DNA of 64,000 nucleotides from Pantoea rwandensis (GTDB lineage: Bacteria; Pseudomonadota; Gammaproteobacteria; Enterobacterales; Enterobacteriaceae): the NCBI RefSeq assembly GCF_000759475.1, contig NZ_CP009454.1, positions 1,488,001 to 1,552,000 of the forward strand, written 5' to 3'. The stretch's first letter is position 1. Every line of letters begins with the position of its first letter. A program made the position numbers and the translations under genes. The notes under the pieces were generated by a model. That model was not told where the DNA came from and ran no database searches. It saw only the letters and a list, made by a program, of their open reading frames with translations. Below are positions 24,355-35,509 of this stretch, piece after piece.

Positions 24355-25116
24355 ATGCGGATATTGCTCAGCAACGACGATGGAATTCATGCCCCCGGCA
24401 TTCAGACGCTGGCTCGCGCACTGCGTGAGTTTGCGGAGGTGCAGGTTGTCGCGCCCGATCGCAATCGAAGTGGCGCATCAAATTCCCTGACGTTAGAAAC
24501 CCCGCTGCGTACTTTTACCCATGAGAATGGTGACATCGCCGTACAGATGGGTACGCCGACGGATTGTGTGTTTCTCGGGGTTAACAAACTGATGCAGCCA
24601 CGTCCGGACATTGTGGTTTCAGGGATCAACGCCGGCCCCAATCTGGGTGATGACGTGATTTACTCTGGCACCGTGGCCGCCGCAATGGAAGGGCGCCATC
24701 TCGGACTGCCCGCGCTGGCGGTTTCACTCAATGGCCATCAACACTATGCCACCGCAGCGGCGGTGACCTGCACACTGCTGCGGGCGCTGTCCCGTGCACC
24801 GCTGCGCACCGGGCGTATCCTGAATATCAACGTGCCTGATCTACCGCTATCGGAAATCAAAGGTTTTCGTGTGACACGCTGTGGCAGCCGTCATCCTGCC
24901 GATCAGGTGATTTGCACGGAAGATCCGCGCGGCCATACGCTGTACTGGATTGGTCCACCGGGGGATCAACTGGATGCGGGCCCCGATACCGATTTCGCGG
25001 CGGTGGATGCAGGTTATGTGTCGCTAACGGCACTGCATGTCGATCTCACTGCACATGCGGCACAAGAAGTATTACGCGACTGGTTAATCGAGGCTGAGGT
25101 AAATCTGGCATGGTGA
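24355..25116 (+). CDS. surE: 5'/3'-nucleotidase SurE
   Basis: A stationary-phase survival nucleotidase. The start at 24355 ([16 protein letters not shown]) is chosen from the family; an in-frame ATG lies 21 bp upstream. Metal residues are in LSNDDG and in the serine of the SGASNS loop; [26 protein letters not shown] is characteristic. Length 253 residues; overlaps pcm by 7 bp. Confidence 0.95.
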   Translation: MRILLSNDDGIHAPGIQTLARALREFAEVQVVAPDRNRSGASNSLTLETPLRTFTHENGDIAVQMGTPTDCVFLGVNKLMQPRPDIVVSGINAGPNLGDDVIYSGTVAAAMEGRHLGLPALAVSLNGHQHYATAAAVTCTLLRALSRAPLRTGRILNINVPDLPLSEIKGFRVTRCGSRHPADQVICTEDPRGHTLYWIGPPGDQLDAGPDTDFAAVDAGYVSLTALHVDLTAHAAQEVLRDWLIEAEVNLAW

Positions 25117-25736
25117 ACCGCCGCATCGAAACGCTGTTAGAGCAGCTGCGTGCCCAGGGAATTCACGATGAGCACCTGCTTAAAGCCATCGCCGATGTCC
25201 CGCGTGAACGCTTTATCGATGAGGCGTTTGAACATAAAGCCTGGGAAAACGTTGCGCTGCCGATTGGCAGTGGGCAGACGATTTCACAGCCCTACATGGT
25301 GGCGCGGATGACCGCGTTACTTGAACTGAACCCGGAATCTCGCGTGCTGGAAATTGGCACTGGTTCGGGGTATCAGACCGCTATTCTGGCCCATCTTGTT
25401 AATCACGTTTATTCCGTGGAACGCATCAAAGGGTTGCAGTGGCAGGCCAAGCGCCGCCTGAAACAACTCGACCTGCACAATATTTCGACGCGCCATGGAG
25501 ACGGCTGGCAAGGCTGGGCAGCGCGTGGCCCGTTTGATGCCATCATTGTCACCGCCGCACCCCCTGAAATTCCGACTGCGCTGATAGCGCAATTAGGTGA
25601 GGGTGGCAAAATGGTGCTGCCAGTAGGCGAAGATCAGCAGGTCTTAAAGCGTTTACATCGCCAGGGTGATGAATTAATTGAAGAAATCATCGAACCCGTC
25701 CGCTTTGTGCCGTTAGTTCAGGGCGATCTAGCCTGA
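25110..25736 (+). CDS. pcm: Protein-L-isoaspartate O-methyltransferase
   Basis: Repairs isoaspartyl residues in damaged proteins using SAM. Motifs [29 protein letters not shown] and [13 protein letters not shown] are visible. Length 208 residues. Part of the surE-pcm-nlpD-rpoS stationary-phase cluster. Confidence 0.96.
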   Translation: MVNRRIETLLEQLRAQGIHDEHLLKAIADVPRERFIDEAFEHKAWENVALPIGSGQTISQPYMVARMTALLELNPESRVLEIGTGSGYQTAILAHLVNHVYSVERIKGLQWQAKRRLKQLDLHNISTRHGDGWQGWAARGPFDAIIVTAAPPEIPTALIAQLGEGGKMVLPVGEDQQVLKRLHRQGDELIEEIIEPVRFVPLVQGDLA

Positions 25737-25902
25737 GCCATTGCTACGTAAATCTTCACAACTGTTACATGGCATGGCGCAGTTGATATTGTTACTATCC
25801 TTGTTAATCAATGTGAAAGACCGTATTTCGCCTGTTGCGCAGTGAATAATGCGGTCACATCCACGACACAGTTACATCCAGGTTTGCCATAACGGGGGAT
25901 CA

Positions 25903-27042
25903 ATGAGCACGGGAAGCACAGTATTTCAATTACGCCGTTTGGCGGCACTTTCACTGGTAGGTTTTTGGCTGGCGGGCTGTAGCTCAGGCGACAACACGCA
26001 GGCTCCGATAAGCCAGATTGGCGGCGGCGGGGACAGCGGTATGATGTCCTCAGGCGGCGGCATGACGTCTGCACCCAGCAGCGGTGGCATGCTCTCATCG
26101 CAGAACAGTACCGTACCCGCCATGCCACACGGCGGAATGTTAAGCGGCGGTACACCATCGGCTGCACCCTCCGGTGGAATGGTTAGTGGCAATAATAATG
26201 TTGTCACGCAAAATGGTCGTATCGTGTACAACCGTAATTATGGGAATATTCCTAAAGGTAGTTACGGTGGTGAGACCTATACCGTCAAACGTGGCGATAC
26301 CCTGTTTTATATTGCCTGGATTACCGGCAATGACTTCCGCGATCTGGCGCAACGCAACAATGTCGCGGCCCCGTATGGCCTGGAAGCCGGGCAAGTGCTG
26401 CAGGTTGGCAACGGTAATGGCCAGACCATCACCGGTGGCAATGCGATAACCGCAGCGGACGCCACGCAGGGCGGGGTGCCGGTTGCATCCAACCAGACGC
26501 AAATTAAATCTGCCCCTGTTGCACAGCAACCTGTTATTACGTATTCTGATGATTCGGGTTCGACAGGCGGTAAAATGCTGCCGTCGAAAGGAGCAAATAA
26601 TGTGGCAACGACCACAGCTCCGGTTACCGCACCGCCTACAGTCAGCAGCACGACTAACAGCACAACCCCAGTGGGAAGCTGGCGTTGGCCGACTGATGGG
26701 AAGATCATCGATAACTTCTCCGCTGCGGAAGGCGGAAACAAAGGGATCGATATCGCCGGTTCGCGTGGACAACCTGTTGTCGCCACTGCTTCAGGAAGGG
26801 TGGTATACGCAGGCAACGCGCTCCGTGGGTACGGTAATTTAATCATCATCAAACACAATGATGATTATCTGAGTGCTTACGCCCATAACGATTCCATGCT
26901 GGTCCGGGAACAACAGGAAGTTAAGGCGGGGCAAAAAATCGCTACCATGGGTAGTACCGGAACCAGTTCGGTTAGATTACATTTTGAAATTCGTTACAAG
27001 GGGAAATCCGTAAACCCGTTGCGTTATTTACCGCAGCGATAA
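25903..27042 (+). CDS. nlpD: Murein hydrolase activator NlpD (lipoprotein)
   Basis: An outer-membrane lipoprotein that activates the amidase AmiC at the septum. The start at 25903 gives a lipobox (GFWLAGC). A Gly/Ser/Met-rich low-complexity stretch (about 35-100), a LysM domain ([17 protein letters not shown]) and a C-terminal M23 domain follow. The M23 metal histidine is missing (KGIDIAG instead of HxGxD), the degenerate form expected for an activator. The main rpoS promoter normally lies inside this gene. Length 379 residues. Confidence 0.94.
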   Translation: MSTGSTVFQLRRLAALSLVGFWLAGCSSGDNTQAPISQIGGGGDSGMMSSGGGMTSAPSSGGMLSSQNSTVPAMPHGGMLSGGTPSAAPSGGMVSGNNNVVTQNGRIVYNRNYGNIPKGSYGGETYTVKRGDTLFYIAWITGNDFRDLAQRNNVAAPYGLEAGQVLQVGNGNGQTITGGNAITAADATQGGVPVASNQTQIKSAPVAQQPVITYSDDSGSTGGKMLPSKGANNVATTTAPVTAPPTVSSTTNSTTPVGSWRWPTDGKIIDNFSAAEGGNKGIDIAGSRGQPVVATASGRVVYAGNALRGYGNLIIIKHNDDYLSAYAHNDSMLVREQQEVKAGQKIATMGSTGTSSVRLHFEIRYKGKSVNPLRYLPQR

Positions 27043-27093
27043 TCCGGCAGAACCTTAGGTGTTCTGCCCTTGGATCACGGGTAGGAGCCGCTT

Positions 27094-28086
27094 ATGAACC
27101 AGAATACGCTGAAAGTTAACGAGTTACATGAAGATGCGGAATTCGAGGAGAACGGAGCTGAGGTTTTTGATGAGAAGGCTCTCGTTGAGAACGAACCTGG
27201 TGATAACGAAGTAGCTGAAGAAGAGCTGTTGTCACAGGGTGCGACGCAACGCGTTTTGGATGCGACGCAGCTTTACCTTGGTGAGATCGGTTACTCTCCA
27301 CTACTGACGGCGGAAGAAGAAGTGTTCTTCGCTCGTCGTGCACTACGTGGTGACATTCCTTCTCGCCGCCGCATGATTGAAAGTAATTTACGCCTGGTGG
27401 TGAAAATTGCCCGTCGTTATAGCAATCGTGGTCTCGCACTGCTGGATCTGATTGAAGAGGGTAATCTCGGCCTGATTCGTGCCGTGGAGAAGTTTGACCC
27501 AGAACGTGGGTTCCGTTTCTCAACATACGCCACCTGGTGGATACGTCAGACTATTGAACGGGCGATCATGAATCAAACCCGTACTATTCGTCTGCCGATC
27601 CACATCGTTAAAGAGTTGAATGTTTATCTGCGTACCGCGCGAGAACTTTCGCACAAGCTTGACCATGAGCCGAGTGCTGAAGAGATTGCCGAGCAGTTAG
27701 ACAAGCCGGTTGATGATGTAAGCCGTATGCTGCGTCTCAACGAGCGTATTACCTCGGTTGACACACCGCTGGGTGGAGATTCCGAAAAAGCGCTGCTGGA
27801 TATCCTGGCCGATGAAAAAGACAACGGCCCGGAAGACACCACGCAGGACGATGATATGAAACAAAGCATCGTTAAGTGGTTGTTTGAATTGAATGCCAAG
27901 CAGCGTGAAGTGCTAGCGCGTCGTTTCGGCCTGTTAGGCTATGAAGCGGCAACGTTGGAAGATGTGGGCCGTGAGATCGGGTTGACCCGTGAGCGCGTCC
28001 GTCAGATTCAGGTTGAAGGTCTGCGTCGTCTGCGTGAAATCCTGCAGACTCAGGGCCTCAACATTGAAGCACTGTTTCGCGAATAA
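27094..28086 (+). CDS. rpoS: RNA polymerase sigma factor RpoS (sigma-38)
   Basis: Master sigma factor of stationary phase and general stress. It has 330 residues with region 2 ([24 protein letters not shown]), region 3 and the region 4 HTH ([21 protein letters not shown]). Its acidic N-terminus matches E. coli. The island described below is inserted beyond mutS, in a neighbourhood (rpoS-mutS) that is hypervariable in enterobacteria. Confidence 0.97.
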   Translation: MNQNTLKVNELHEDAEFEENGAEVFDEKALVENEPGDNEVAEEELLSQGATQRVLDATQLYLGEIGYSPLLTAEEEVFFARRALRGDIPSRRRMIESNLRLVVKIARRYSNRGLALLDLIEEGNLGLIRAVEKFDPERGFRFSTYATWWIRQTIERAIMNQTRTIRLPIHIVKELNVYLRTARELSHKLDHEPSAEEIAEQLDKPVDDVSRMLRLNERITSVDTPLGGDSEKALLDILADEKDNGPEDTTQDDDMKQSIVKWLFELNAKQREVLARRFGLLGYEAATLEDVGREIGLTRERVRQIQVEGLRRLREILQTQGLNIEALFRE

Positions 28087-28103
28087 GCTGTAACCGGCAA
28101 TAA

Positions 28104-28134
28104 AAAACGGTGACCCCTGGGTCACCGTTTTTTT
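28104..28134 (+). terminator. Rho-independent terminator after rpoS
   Basis: The stem aaacggtgacc / ggtcaccgttt with a CCT loop is followed by TTTT. The A run on the other side may also help end mutS transcripts from the right. Confidence 0.88.
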
Positions 28135-28198
28135 ATGTGCGTTATCAGGCCGTTACGCTAATGAGCGGCGTCATTACCCGCCGATCATCAGAAGCGAA

Positions 28199-30775
28199 CT
28201 AAACCAACGTTTTAAGGCGGTAAATCCACTCCAGCGCCTGTTTTGGCGTGAGGCTGTCCGGGTCCAATGCTTCCAGCGCGTCTACGGCTGGCGATGTTTC
28301 TGCCACCAGCAGCTGCATTTGCGACCCTTCTACAGTGGATGCCGCTGAACTGCCGGAGAGCGCTTCCAGCTCTTTCAGCTTGTTGCGCGCACGTTTGATC
28401 ACGTCTTTCGGCACGCCCGCTAACGCAGCAACGGCTAAACCATAACTTTTGCTGGCTGCGCCATCTTGTACGCTGTGCATAAATGCAATGGTATCGCCAT
28501 GCTCCATGGCATCAAGATGCACATTCACTACGCCTTCCATTTTTTCCGGCAGGGTCGTCAGTTCGAAGTAGTGGGTGGCAAACAGCGTCATTGCTTTGAT
28601 GCGGTTTGCCAGACTCTCCGCACAAGCCCATGCCAGCGACAGCCCATCGTAGGTCGATGTGCCGCGACCGATTTCATCCATCAACACCAGGCTGTTCTCA
28701 GTGGCGTTGTGCAGGATGTTGGCCGTTTCCGTCATCTCAACCATAAAGGTTGACCGTCCAGACGCCAGGTCATCAGCCGCACCGACGCGAGTAAAGATGC
28801 GATCGATGGGACCCATTATGGTTTCTTCGGCTGGCACATAGCTGCCAATCCACGCCATCAGCGCAATCAATGCAGTCTGACGCATGTAAGTACTTTTACC
28901 GCCCATATTGGGGCCGGTGATGATCAGCATGCGTCGTTGATTTGACAACGATAGCGGGTTAGCAATAAACGGCTCTTTCAGGACCTGTTCCACGACCGGA
29001 TGGCGGCCTGCGGTGATGCGAATGCCCGCTTTTTCCTGCAACACCGGGCGGCAGTAATTCAGTGTCCAGGCACGCTCTGCCAGGTTAGCCAGCACATCCA
29101 GTTCAGCCAGTGCCGCCGCACTGATCTGCAGTGCTTCAAGGTGTGGCAGAAGACGGTCGAGCAACGCCTCGTACAGTCCTTTTTCCAGCGCCAGCGCTTT
29201 CCCTTTCGAGGTCAGTACTTTGTCTTCGTACTCTTTCAATTCAGGAATGATGTAGCGCTCGGCGTTCTTCAGCGTCTGGCGGCGTACATAGTGAATCGGC
29301 ACCAGGTGACTTTGGCCGCGGCTGACCTGAATGTAGTAACCATGAATTGCGTTAAAACCTACCTTTAAAGTATCCAGCCCTAGCTTCTCTCGTTCGCGAA
29401 TTTCCAGGCGGTCGAGATAATCAGTGGCACCGTCTGCCAGCGCACGCCATTCATCTAATTCAGCGTTATAACCGGGCGCAATCACACCACCGTCACGCAC
29501 CAGCACGGGAGGGGATTCAATGACGGCTTGTTCCAGCAGCTCGCGCAATTCAGTAAACTCACCCATCTGCGAACGCAAATTGACCAGTTGAATCGCCTCG
29601 ACATCTTCCAGCTGCTGGTTTAATTCCGGCAGTTGCTGGAATGCATGTCGCATGCGAGCTAAATCACGCGGGCGCGCGGTGCGCAGTGCCAGACGCGCCA
29701 GGATGCGTTCCAAATCGCCCACCTGGCGCAGTACCGGCTGCAGTGCTTCACTCAGGGATTGCAGTTCGGCAATCGATTCCTGGCGACGACTGATGGTGGT
29801 GACGTCGCGCAGTGGCATATGCAGCCAGCGCTTCAGCATACGGCTGCCCATCGGAGTCACGGTTTTATCCAACACTGCTGCCAGGGTATTTTCGGTACCG
29901 CCGGCCAGATTTTGCGTGATTTCCAGGTTGCGGCGAGTGGCTGCATCCATGATTACGCTGTCCTGCTGGCGCTCCATACTTAACGAGCGAATATGTGGCA
30001 GGGAGGTGCGTTGGGTATCCTTGACATATTGAAGCAGACAACCTGCAGCGCGTAGCGCCAGATGAGCCTGTTCAACACCAAAGCCGCTGAGATCACGCGT
30101 GCCAAATTGCAGGTTTAATTGCTGGCGTGCGGTGTCGATTTCATATTCCCATAGCGGACGACGGCGCAGACCACGGCGCTGATCGATCAGCGCCATGGCC
30201 TGGAAATCTTCGGGATAGAGCAGTTCGGCAGGATTAGTGCGCTGGAGTTCTGCCGCCATGGTCTCCTGATCGACCGGTTCGCTCAGGCGAAAACGCCCCG
30301 AACTGATATCGAGGGTGGCATAGCCAAACCCGCGCTGGCTCTGGAAGATTGCCGCCAGTAAGTTGTCCTGACGCTCCTGCAGCAGCGCTTCATCACTGAT
30401 GGTGCCGGGCGTCACAATGCGCACGACTTTACGCTCAACCGGTCCTTTGCTCAGTGCCGGGTCGCCAATCTGCTCACAGATCGCCACGGATTCACCGAGC
30501 TGGACCAGTTTTGCCAGATAACCTTCAACAGCATGATAGGGCACGCCCGCCATCGGGATGGGTTCACCCGCTGACGCGCCGCGTTTCGTGAGTGAAATCT
30601 CCAGCAGTTGTGATGCTCGCCTGGCGTCGTCGTAGAACAGCTCGTAAAAATCGCCCATGCGATAAAACAGCAGGATTTCGGGATGGTCAGCCTTCAGGCG
30701 CAGGTATTGCTGCATCATCGGAGTATGGGTGGAAAAGTCCTTGTCTACAGACTCTTTCATATTGAATTTACTCAT
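28199..30775 (-). CDS. mutS: DNA mismatch repair protein MutS, with an island-supplied N-terminus
   Basis: The mismatch-recognition ATPase. The mismatch-binding FYELFYDDA region, Walker A ([15 protein letters not shown]), Walker B ([16 protein letters not shown]) and the C-terminal YRLKTLV are intact. The N-terminus is unusual: the conserved HTPMMQQY is preceded by [16 protein letters not shown], unlike the displaced native head [13 protein letters not shown] at 56966-57010. Alternative starts are ATG 30760 and TTG 30799; none has a strong Shine-Dalgarno. The native promoter has been moved 26 kb away, so expression must now come from the island end. Confidence 0.95.
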   Translation of the reverse strand: MSKFNMKESVDKDFSTHTPMMQQYLRLKADHPEILLFYRMGDFYELFYDDARRASQLLEISLTKRGASAGEPIPMAGVPYHAVEGYLAKLVQLGESVAICEQIGDPALSKGPVERKVVRIVTPGTISDEALLQERQDNLLAAIFQSQRGFGYATLDISSGRFRLSEPVDQETMAAELQRTNPAELLYPEDFQAMALIDQRRGLRRRPLWEYEIDTARQQLNLQFGTRDLSGFGVEQAHLALRAAGCLLQYVKDTQRTSLPHIRSLSMERQQDSVIMDAATRRNLEITQNLAGGTENTLAAVLDKTVTPMGSRMLKRWLHMPLRDVTTISRRQESIAELQSLSEALQPVLRQVGDLERILARLALRTARPRDLARMRHAFQQLPELNQQLEDVEAIQLVNLRSQMGEFTELRELLEQAVIESPPVLVRDGGVIAPGYNAELDEWRALADGATDYLDRLEIREREKLGLDTLKVGFNAIHGYYIQVSRGQSHLVPIHYVRRQTLKNAERYIIPELKEYEDKVLTSKGKALALEKGLYEALLDRLLPHLEALQISAAALAELDVLANLAERAWTLNYCRPVLQEKAGIRITAGRHPVVEQVLKEPFIANPLSLSNQRRMLIITGPNMGGKSTYMRQTALIALMAWIGSYVPAEETIMGPIDRIFTRVGAADDLASGRSTFMVEMTETANILHNATENSLVLMDEIGRGTSTYDGLSLAWACAESLANRIKAMTLFATHYFELTTLPEKMEGVVNVHLDAMEHGDTIAFMHSVQDGAASKSYGLAVAALAGVPKDVIKRARNKLKELEALSGSSAASTVEGSQMQLLVAETSPAVDALEALDPDSLTPKQALEWIYRLKTLV
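30702..30740. repeat. attL: left junction of the island inside mutS
   Basis: A 39-bp sequence matching 56970-57008 at 31 of 39 positions, with an 11-bp identical core tgctgcatcat (30708-30718). It encodes, in reverse, the MutS residues from the island-derived start through HTPMMQQY. The crossover most likely lies in or beside the 11-bp core. Confidence 0.85.
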
Positions 30776-30856
30776 TTTTATGGTTTTAGAAGTACTCAAG
30801 TGGCCCCATGTGAAACCATGATAAACTCATCTAAATCCGAAAATTTGTATGCCAGA

Positions 30857-30883
30857 TGTATTCTAGATACTATCCAGAATACA
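30857..30883. promoter_or_regulatory. Inverted repeat in the mutS-integrase divergent region
   Basis: Arms tgtattct (30857-30864) and agaataca (30876-30883) flank an 11-bp centre. It lies in the gap between the divergent integrase and the island-borne mutS start, where an operator or integrase arm site would be expected. Role inferred from position only. Confidence 0.4.
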
Positions 30884-30922
30884 ACATGTCACTTTGGTAT
30901 ACATGAGGCGAAAATCGTGAAG

Positions 30923-32386
30923 ATGATTCTGAGTCAATCCATAGTAATCAACAAGTTGTCTATAGAGACAAAACCCGAGTTTGATTCAGATGGACGAATT
31001 ATGTATGTGCCTAATGTATCTGGTAAGCCGTATCTTATCACTGACAGCCACCGTGATTCACCCGTTGGCTTTGGTGTAAAGATCAGTGCCACAAAGAAGA
31101 CCTATATCATTCAACGAAGGGTTTCAGGTGAGAGGAGAAGCCCTTCAGAGGGAAAGTCACCTTCGCAGGTCATCAGAGCAACAATAGGTAATGTATCGGA
31201 TTTCGCTTCGATTGATCAGGCTCGTGAGGTTGCGAGAACCTATGCACAATCGATGAAATCCACTAAAAGAAATCCAAATGCAGTTAAGCGAGAGGCTGAT
31301 ATCGCTGAACTGACCCTAAGTGAGATTTTTGCCCAATACCGAAAGCATCTTCTTGGACGAAGCAAACCAGCAAAACCAAATTCAATCCGGGTGCTGGATA
31401 AAGCGGAACAAAAGCTCCAAGAATGGGAAAGGTATCGTGTTCGTGACCTTACTGGAAACATCATTTTGAAGAAGTTTGATGAGATGGCTTCAAAGACCAG
31501 GACAACAGCCGAGCAAACATTCCGATGGGCCAATGTGGCTGTACAACATGCTATTGATGTTGAAGCAATGGATGCTCAGAGTCAGCAACGATTACCCGTT
31601 CTCACCTATAACCCCTTTACAGTCCTCAGGGTGCAAAAGAAATACCGTAGTCGCTCTGAACTGGAAGAAAGCTATCAGTCAAAAGGTGTGAGAAATCCGC
31701 TTTCCTCAAAAGATACCTTGGGGAAGTTTCTTGATGCCCTATACAACAAAAGAAGCTTCAACCGCCTTGGTTGCGATTATCTCCTGCTAACGGTCCTGCT
31801 TGGAGCAAGAAAGGAAGAGACGGCTTCGCTCTGCTGGAGAGATGAGCTATCTGTAGAAGAAGCAAAGTCTACGAGCTATGTCGATTTGGCTAATAGGAAA
31901 ATATTCTTCTTTGATACCAAGAACAGGACTAACCATGAACTTCCCATCTGTGATGCAGCAAAATGCTTGTTGGAGAACAGAAGGGATATCGTTTTTGAGA
32001 AGGAATTAAAAGCGAGTAGAAGGAAATGGGTCTTTCCAGCACGTTCTCCACGAAGCCAAGCTGGTCACTACAGCGACAGTAAAAGTCTAAGGGAATATCT
32101 TTGTGAAGAGGCAGGAATCGTTAAACTTGGAACTCATGACCTAAGAAGGACATTCGGTCGTATCGCAGAAGAGCTTGTTTCCTATGCAGTAGTGAAGAAG
32201 CTTTTAAACCACCGCAATACTACCGATCCAACAGAAAGGTATGCGGAACCAGACAATAATCGTGTATATGAAGCACTTCAACGGATTGAGTTACACATAT
32301 TGATGACGGCTCCTCGATTATATAATAGTTTATTGGCATCAGCTAAATACCCTCCAATACCTGAAAATGTCGGGAAGGATGCATGA
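30923..32386 (+). CDS. Tyrosine recombinase, island integrase
   Basis: A 487-residue phage-type integrase. The catalytic set is visible: Arg in LLGARKEETASL, HxxR in GTHDLRRTFGR, a further His in KKLLNHRNT, and the nucleophile Tyr in TERYAEPD. An N-terminal arm-binding region and a SAM-like core-binding region (about 130-240) precede it. The ATG at 30923 is chosen; a GTG 6 bp upstream is possible. It lies next to attL and divergent from mutS, so it is the best candidate for the enzyme that inserts the island into mutS. Low GC unlike the flanks. Confidence 0.9.
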   Translation: MILSQSIVINKLSIETKPEFDSDGRIMYVPNVSGKPYLITDSHRDSPVGFGVKISATKKTYIIQRRVSGERRSPSEGKSPSQVIRATIGNVSDFASIDQAREVARTYAQSMKSTKRNPNAVKREADIAELTLSEIFAQYRKHLLGRSKPAKPNSIRVLDKAEQKLQEWERYRVRDLTGNIILKKFDEMASKTRTTAEQTFRWANVAVQHAIDVEAMDAQSQQRLPVLTYNPFTVLRVQKKYRSRSELEESYQSKGVRNPLSSKDTLGKFLDALYNKRSFNRLGCDYLLLTVLLGARKEETASLCWRDELSVEEAKSTSYVDLANRKIFFFDTKNRTNHELPICDAAKCLLENRRDIVFEKELKASRRKWVFPARSPRSQAGHYSDSKSLREYLCEEAGIVKLGTHDLRRTFGRIAEELVSYAVVKKLLNHRNTTDPTERYAEPDNNRVYEALQRIELHILMTAPRLYNSLLASAKYPPIPENVGKDA

Positions 32387-32982
32387 GCACTATCGAAACT
32401 TTGAGAGCAATGTCAGAAGTGTGGAGTTTGTTTAGTGACATGCCAGATGATGCCACTGTAGGAGTGGATTTAGCGGCACTTTACTTAGGAGTAAGTGTTA
32501 AAACACTTGCTCGTTACCGTCAGAATGGTGATGGTCCGCCCTATGTTCAGTATCAATCCTCAGATAGCAAAGCACGAAATCAACGAGTAAATTATCTGCT
32601 TGGTGATCTGAGGAGTTGGCGAAATGGTCATAGAGTTAATAACACTATGCAGGCGGCTCAGGTTAGAAGGTTAACCTTTTCTACTTTATCTGACTTAACA
32701 AAACCACAGCCATTCTGGATTTTCAAATCACAGATAGTGATAGGTCATGCTTTATGTATTGAAGACTACATTTTCAAAAGTTTTCTTATCAGCAACGACT
32801 ATCAGGTCATTTGGATATGTGTTAACGATGTATTATTAGAAAAATGGTCTTTTTCCACGGAAAGAAAGAAATGGCATTCTGTTTTGGTTTATGTTTTGAA
32901 CCGAAGAATATTAAACTCAGTAGCTCAACAAGAAAAAAATGAATTGTATGAGGCTCTCATGAATACTAATAAAATTCCATAA
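32383..32982 (+). CDS. Excisionase-like HTH protein
   Basis: A 199-residue protein whose N-terminal 70 residues (GVDLAALYLGVSVKTLARYRQNGDGPPYV) look like a MerR/AlpA-type winged helix used by excisionases. The rest (about 85-199) is unrecognised. Its ATG overlaps the integrase stop by 4 bp (ATGA) after AAGGATG, so the two are coupled. A role as recombination directionality factor or regulator is inferred from this pairing. Confidence 0.65.
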   Translation: MSTIETLRAMSEVWSLFSDMPDDATVGVDLAALYLGVSVKTLARYRQNGDGPPYVQYQSSDSKARNQRVNYLLGDLRSWRNGHRVNNTMQAAQVRRLTFSTLSDLTKPQPFWIFKSQIVIGHALCIEDYIFKSFLISNDYQVIWICVNDVLLEKWSFSTERKKWHSVLVYVLNRRILNSVAQQEKNELYEALMNTNKIP

Positions 32983-33055
32983 CTCGATATAAAACTTGTT
33001 TTTTTAATTTAATATATTATGTGAGTCTTCATAACTTGTATAATAAATTGTAGCT

Positions 33056-33089
33056 AAAACAGGCAGCGAACCCAGTTGCCTGTTTTAAA
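33056..33089. terminator. Bidirectional terminator
   Basis: Perfect arms aaaacaggca (33056-33065) and tgcctgtttt (33077-33086) lie between the convergent excisionase-like gene and the membrane protein gene. T runs are present on both strands. Confidence 0.8.
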
Positions 33090-33090
33090 A

Positions 33091-33831
33091 TCATTTACTA
33101 TCAATAAGTTGTGATAATACTATCGAAAGTGAGTATACAAATAGTACAACCAGCAATGCTAACAGCCCAAAGAATAAAACAATATTATCTTGAATTGCAC
33201 TTATTATCTGCCCAGTTTTCCCATAATAAGTCTGACCTAACGATATGTTGGCAACCTGATCAGTAGTTCCAATCTTTATGTCATTGACATCAAATTTATC
33301 ATTCTTCGTCCAAACCCATATTAAATACTTACCTCCTTGTCTTATTGAGGGGATTTTTAGGCTTGATACAAGGGAGTCTTCATTTGAGTAGTTATCATTA
33401 TCATCTTTTGTGCTTAATAGCACTTTTTCAGGATAGTCTACATAGACATCTTTAGCAACCACACCTCCAGTATTAGTAATATCAATAAAATATTGCTTCT
33501 TATATTCAAAGATGCTTTTTTCGAATGGGGGTGAAAACTGGCTTGACATTAAACCAATTACTTTCTGAGTTAATCTATCTTTTTCAAGAGGGGTTCCAGT
33601 AATTACAATCTCATCAATTAAATCATGAATTTTATCATAATTAATTGAATTGTAGAATTTCACGGTTTTTTCAAAGTATTGTGTAGGGATGTTAAAAGCA
33701 TTTTCATCAATCTCAACATTTAAATTAGGTGACGGTTTATTTAGGTCACGAACGAAACCTCCAAATGTTGCAAGTCCTGACAGAATTGCCACAATAAAAC
33801 CTATTTTGGGAAGCATAGTGCGGAAGCTCAT
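33091..33831 (-). CDS. Predicted two-pass membrane protein of unknown function
   Basis: 246 residues. A hydrophobic segment at about residues 9-26 (IGFIVAILSGLATFGGFV) and another at about 218-240 (IVLFFGLLALLVVLFVYSLSIVL) flank a roughly 190-residue polar domain. The ATG follows GAGGTTAT. I do not recognise the family. It is alone on the minus strand between recombinase modules. A sensor or anti-phage role is possible but unsupported. Confidence 0.7.
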   Translation of the reverse strand: MSFRTMLPKIGFIVAILSGLATFGGFVRDLNKPSPNLNVEIDENAFNIPTQYFEKTVKFYNSINYDKIHDLIDEIVITGTPLEKDRLTQKVIGLMSSQFSPPFEKSIFEYKKQYFIDITNTGGVVAKDVYVDYPEKVLLSTKDDNDNYSNEDSLVSSLKIPSIRQGGKYLIWVWTKNDKFDVNDIKIGTTDQVANISLGQTYYGKTGQIISAIQDNIVLFFGLLALLVVLFVYSLSIVLSQLIDSK

Positions 33832-34306
33832 ATAACCTCAAATTGATGAAAGTAAAAAATAATAATACTAAAATTATAACCATCCTGTAAACTATTTTAT
33901 TAATATGTTGTTAATTTTATCTGGATAGATATTGACAATAATATCAAAAGAGTTACAACGACTAATATGTTTTAATTGGAAAAAGAAAATGCAAGATTTA
34001 GAGGGGTTTCTAATAAGTATATTGCAAAATACTTTACAGAATTATTAGTGATATCAGATATATCAAGGGGGAGAGAAATGAAAAGTCAGTATAAGGTAAA
34101 TAGAAAGATCCTTCTATCTACCTTATATATAAATGCAATAATAATTTTAGATCTACTTGATATTACTGATTTTATTAAGTAAAAGACAATAATTTCTTTG
34201 CAAGATACTTATAGGTCATTTTCTATTTAGGTTATACATATACCTATTTTGCAAGATTTTTAAAAAAGATTGGAACTAAAATAATGTAAATAAAATAAGG
34301 AGAGAT
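33832..34306. other. AT-rich gap between membrane protein and recombinase trio
   Basis: 475 bp, very AT-rich. It holds the upstream regions of the flanking genes and one short possible gene at 34078 described separately. I see no terminator or repeat of note. Confidence 0.5.
34078..34182 (+). CDS. Possible 34-residue hydrophobic peptide
   Basis: ATG at 34078 follows a strong Shine-Dalgarno (aaggggGAGAG). The product, MKSQYKVNRKILL... onward, is basic at the start and then hydrophobic (STLYINAIIILDLL). This could be a small membrane peptide or a leader for the recombinase operon. Only the ribosome-binding site supports it. Confidence 0.35.
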   Translation: MKSQYKVNRKILLSTLYINAIIILDLLDITDFIK

Positions 34307-35509
34307 ATGGATAGAATAGTAACTAATACAATAAAAATGGATACAGGAGAGAGGTGTTGTCTCATAACTGATAAAGTTTCAAAAATGCCACTTTATTATC
34401 CATGTTTATATATTTCATCAGAATTAAGAAAGAGGAACGAATCAATTTCAACTATTGAGCTACATTCAGCGAGTATAGCTTTGTTTTATCGATTTTTGAA
34501 TTTTAAGAAAATTGACTTAGAAGAAAGGATCAAAACAGCAGAGTTTCTTCGTCTTCAAGAGATTGATGCATTGAAAGAATTCATAACTAAGAGAATGAAA
34601 AAAGAGAAGGTTGTAAACCTTGACAGCGGGTGCAGGGTTAGTAGCAATACGCAATACTTCAGATTAACAGCCATTACAAAATATCTTGAATGGCTATGTG
34701 ACTTCTTCACGGTAAGTTATAAAAGAGATCATATACTTATTGATAAATTCATTGCGAAAATGAAAAGTCATAGACCTAAAATTAGATTAAGAAATCAAAA
34801 TTTAATAAATGATAAAAACCTCAGTAATAATCAACTAAATATTTTGTTTGATGTTTTAAAAATAGGTTCAGAAATAAATCCATTTAAAGCTGATGTGCAA
34901 AGGCGAAATAGGCTAATGATATTAATTCTTTATCATTTAGGATTAAGGGCAGGAGAATTACTAAACATCAAGGTTACAGATATTGATATAGGCTCTCAGA
35001 CAATTTCAATTAACAGGAGAGCTGATGATCCTAATGACTCAAGGATAAAACAACCGCTTGTTAAAACCTTAGAAAGGAAGCTGTCTATATCAAATGATCT
35101 ATGCAATGAAATTTGTGATTATATAAAAATTGAAAGACGTAAGCATAGAATGAAAAAAGATAATGGGTATTTATTTATCTGCCATAAAAAAGGAAATACT
35201 TTCGGTGAACCCTTATCTATTCAAGCATATCATAAAATTATTAATGCTTTAAAGAATTCTTGCCCAGAACTTTCCAGAATGACAGGGCATAAGTTAAGGC
35301 ATACCTGGAACTATGAGTTTTCTTCAAAGATGGATCAAATGGAAAATCCGCCTAACCAATATGAGCAAGAACAAATGAGGTCTTTACTGATGGGTTGGAA
35401 AGAGGGTTCGGGAACTGCTTCAACTTATAACAGAAGATTCATCGAAAAGAAAGCCGGAGAGATAGCTTTAAATATGCAAAAAGAGATTATCAACAGAGGA
35501 GGTGTTTGA
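34307..35509 (+). CDS. Tyrosine recombinase, first of three in tandem
   Basis: 400 residues. Catalytic residues: Arg in YHLGLRAGELLNI, HxxR in TGHKLRHTWNYEF, Trp in the second His position (LLMGWKEGSG), and Tyr in TASTYNRRF. It starts after AAGGAGAG. The stop overlaps the next ATG by one base (TGATG). It heads an operon of three different tyrosine recombinases followed by small genes, a layout like the Tn554 tnpABC and recombinase-in-trio elements. Confidence 0.88.
   Translation: MDRIVTNTIKMDTGERCCLITDKVSKMPLYYPCLYISSELRKRNESISTIELHSASIALFYRFLNFKKIDLEERIKTAEFLRLQEIDALKEFITKRMKKEKVVNLDSGCRVSSNTQYFRLTAITKYLEWLCDFFTVSYKRDHILIDKFIAKMKSHRPKIRLRNQNLINDKNLSNNQLNILFDVLKIGSEINPFKADVQRRNRLMILILYHLGLRAGELLNIKVTDIDIGSQTISINRRADDPNDSRIKQPLVKTLERKLSISNDLCNEICDYIKIERRKHRMKKDNGYLFICHKKGNTFGEPLSIQAYHKIINALKNSCPELSRMTGHKLRHTWNYEFSSKMDQMENPPNQYEQEQMRSLLMGWKEGSGTASTYNRRFIEKKAGEIALNMQKEIINRGGV

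Noticed and set aside
26140..26858. Reverse frames of 210 and 183 codons
   Set aside because: They overlap nlpD, whose lipobox, LysM and M23 domains are intact.
33976..34182. 68-codon frame starting with TTG
   Set aside because: No ribosome-binding site at the TTG; only the downstream ATG at 34078 has one and is listed at low confidence.
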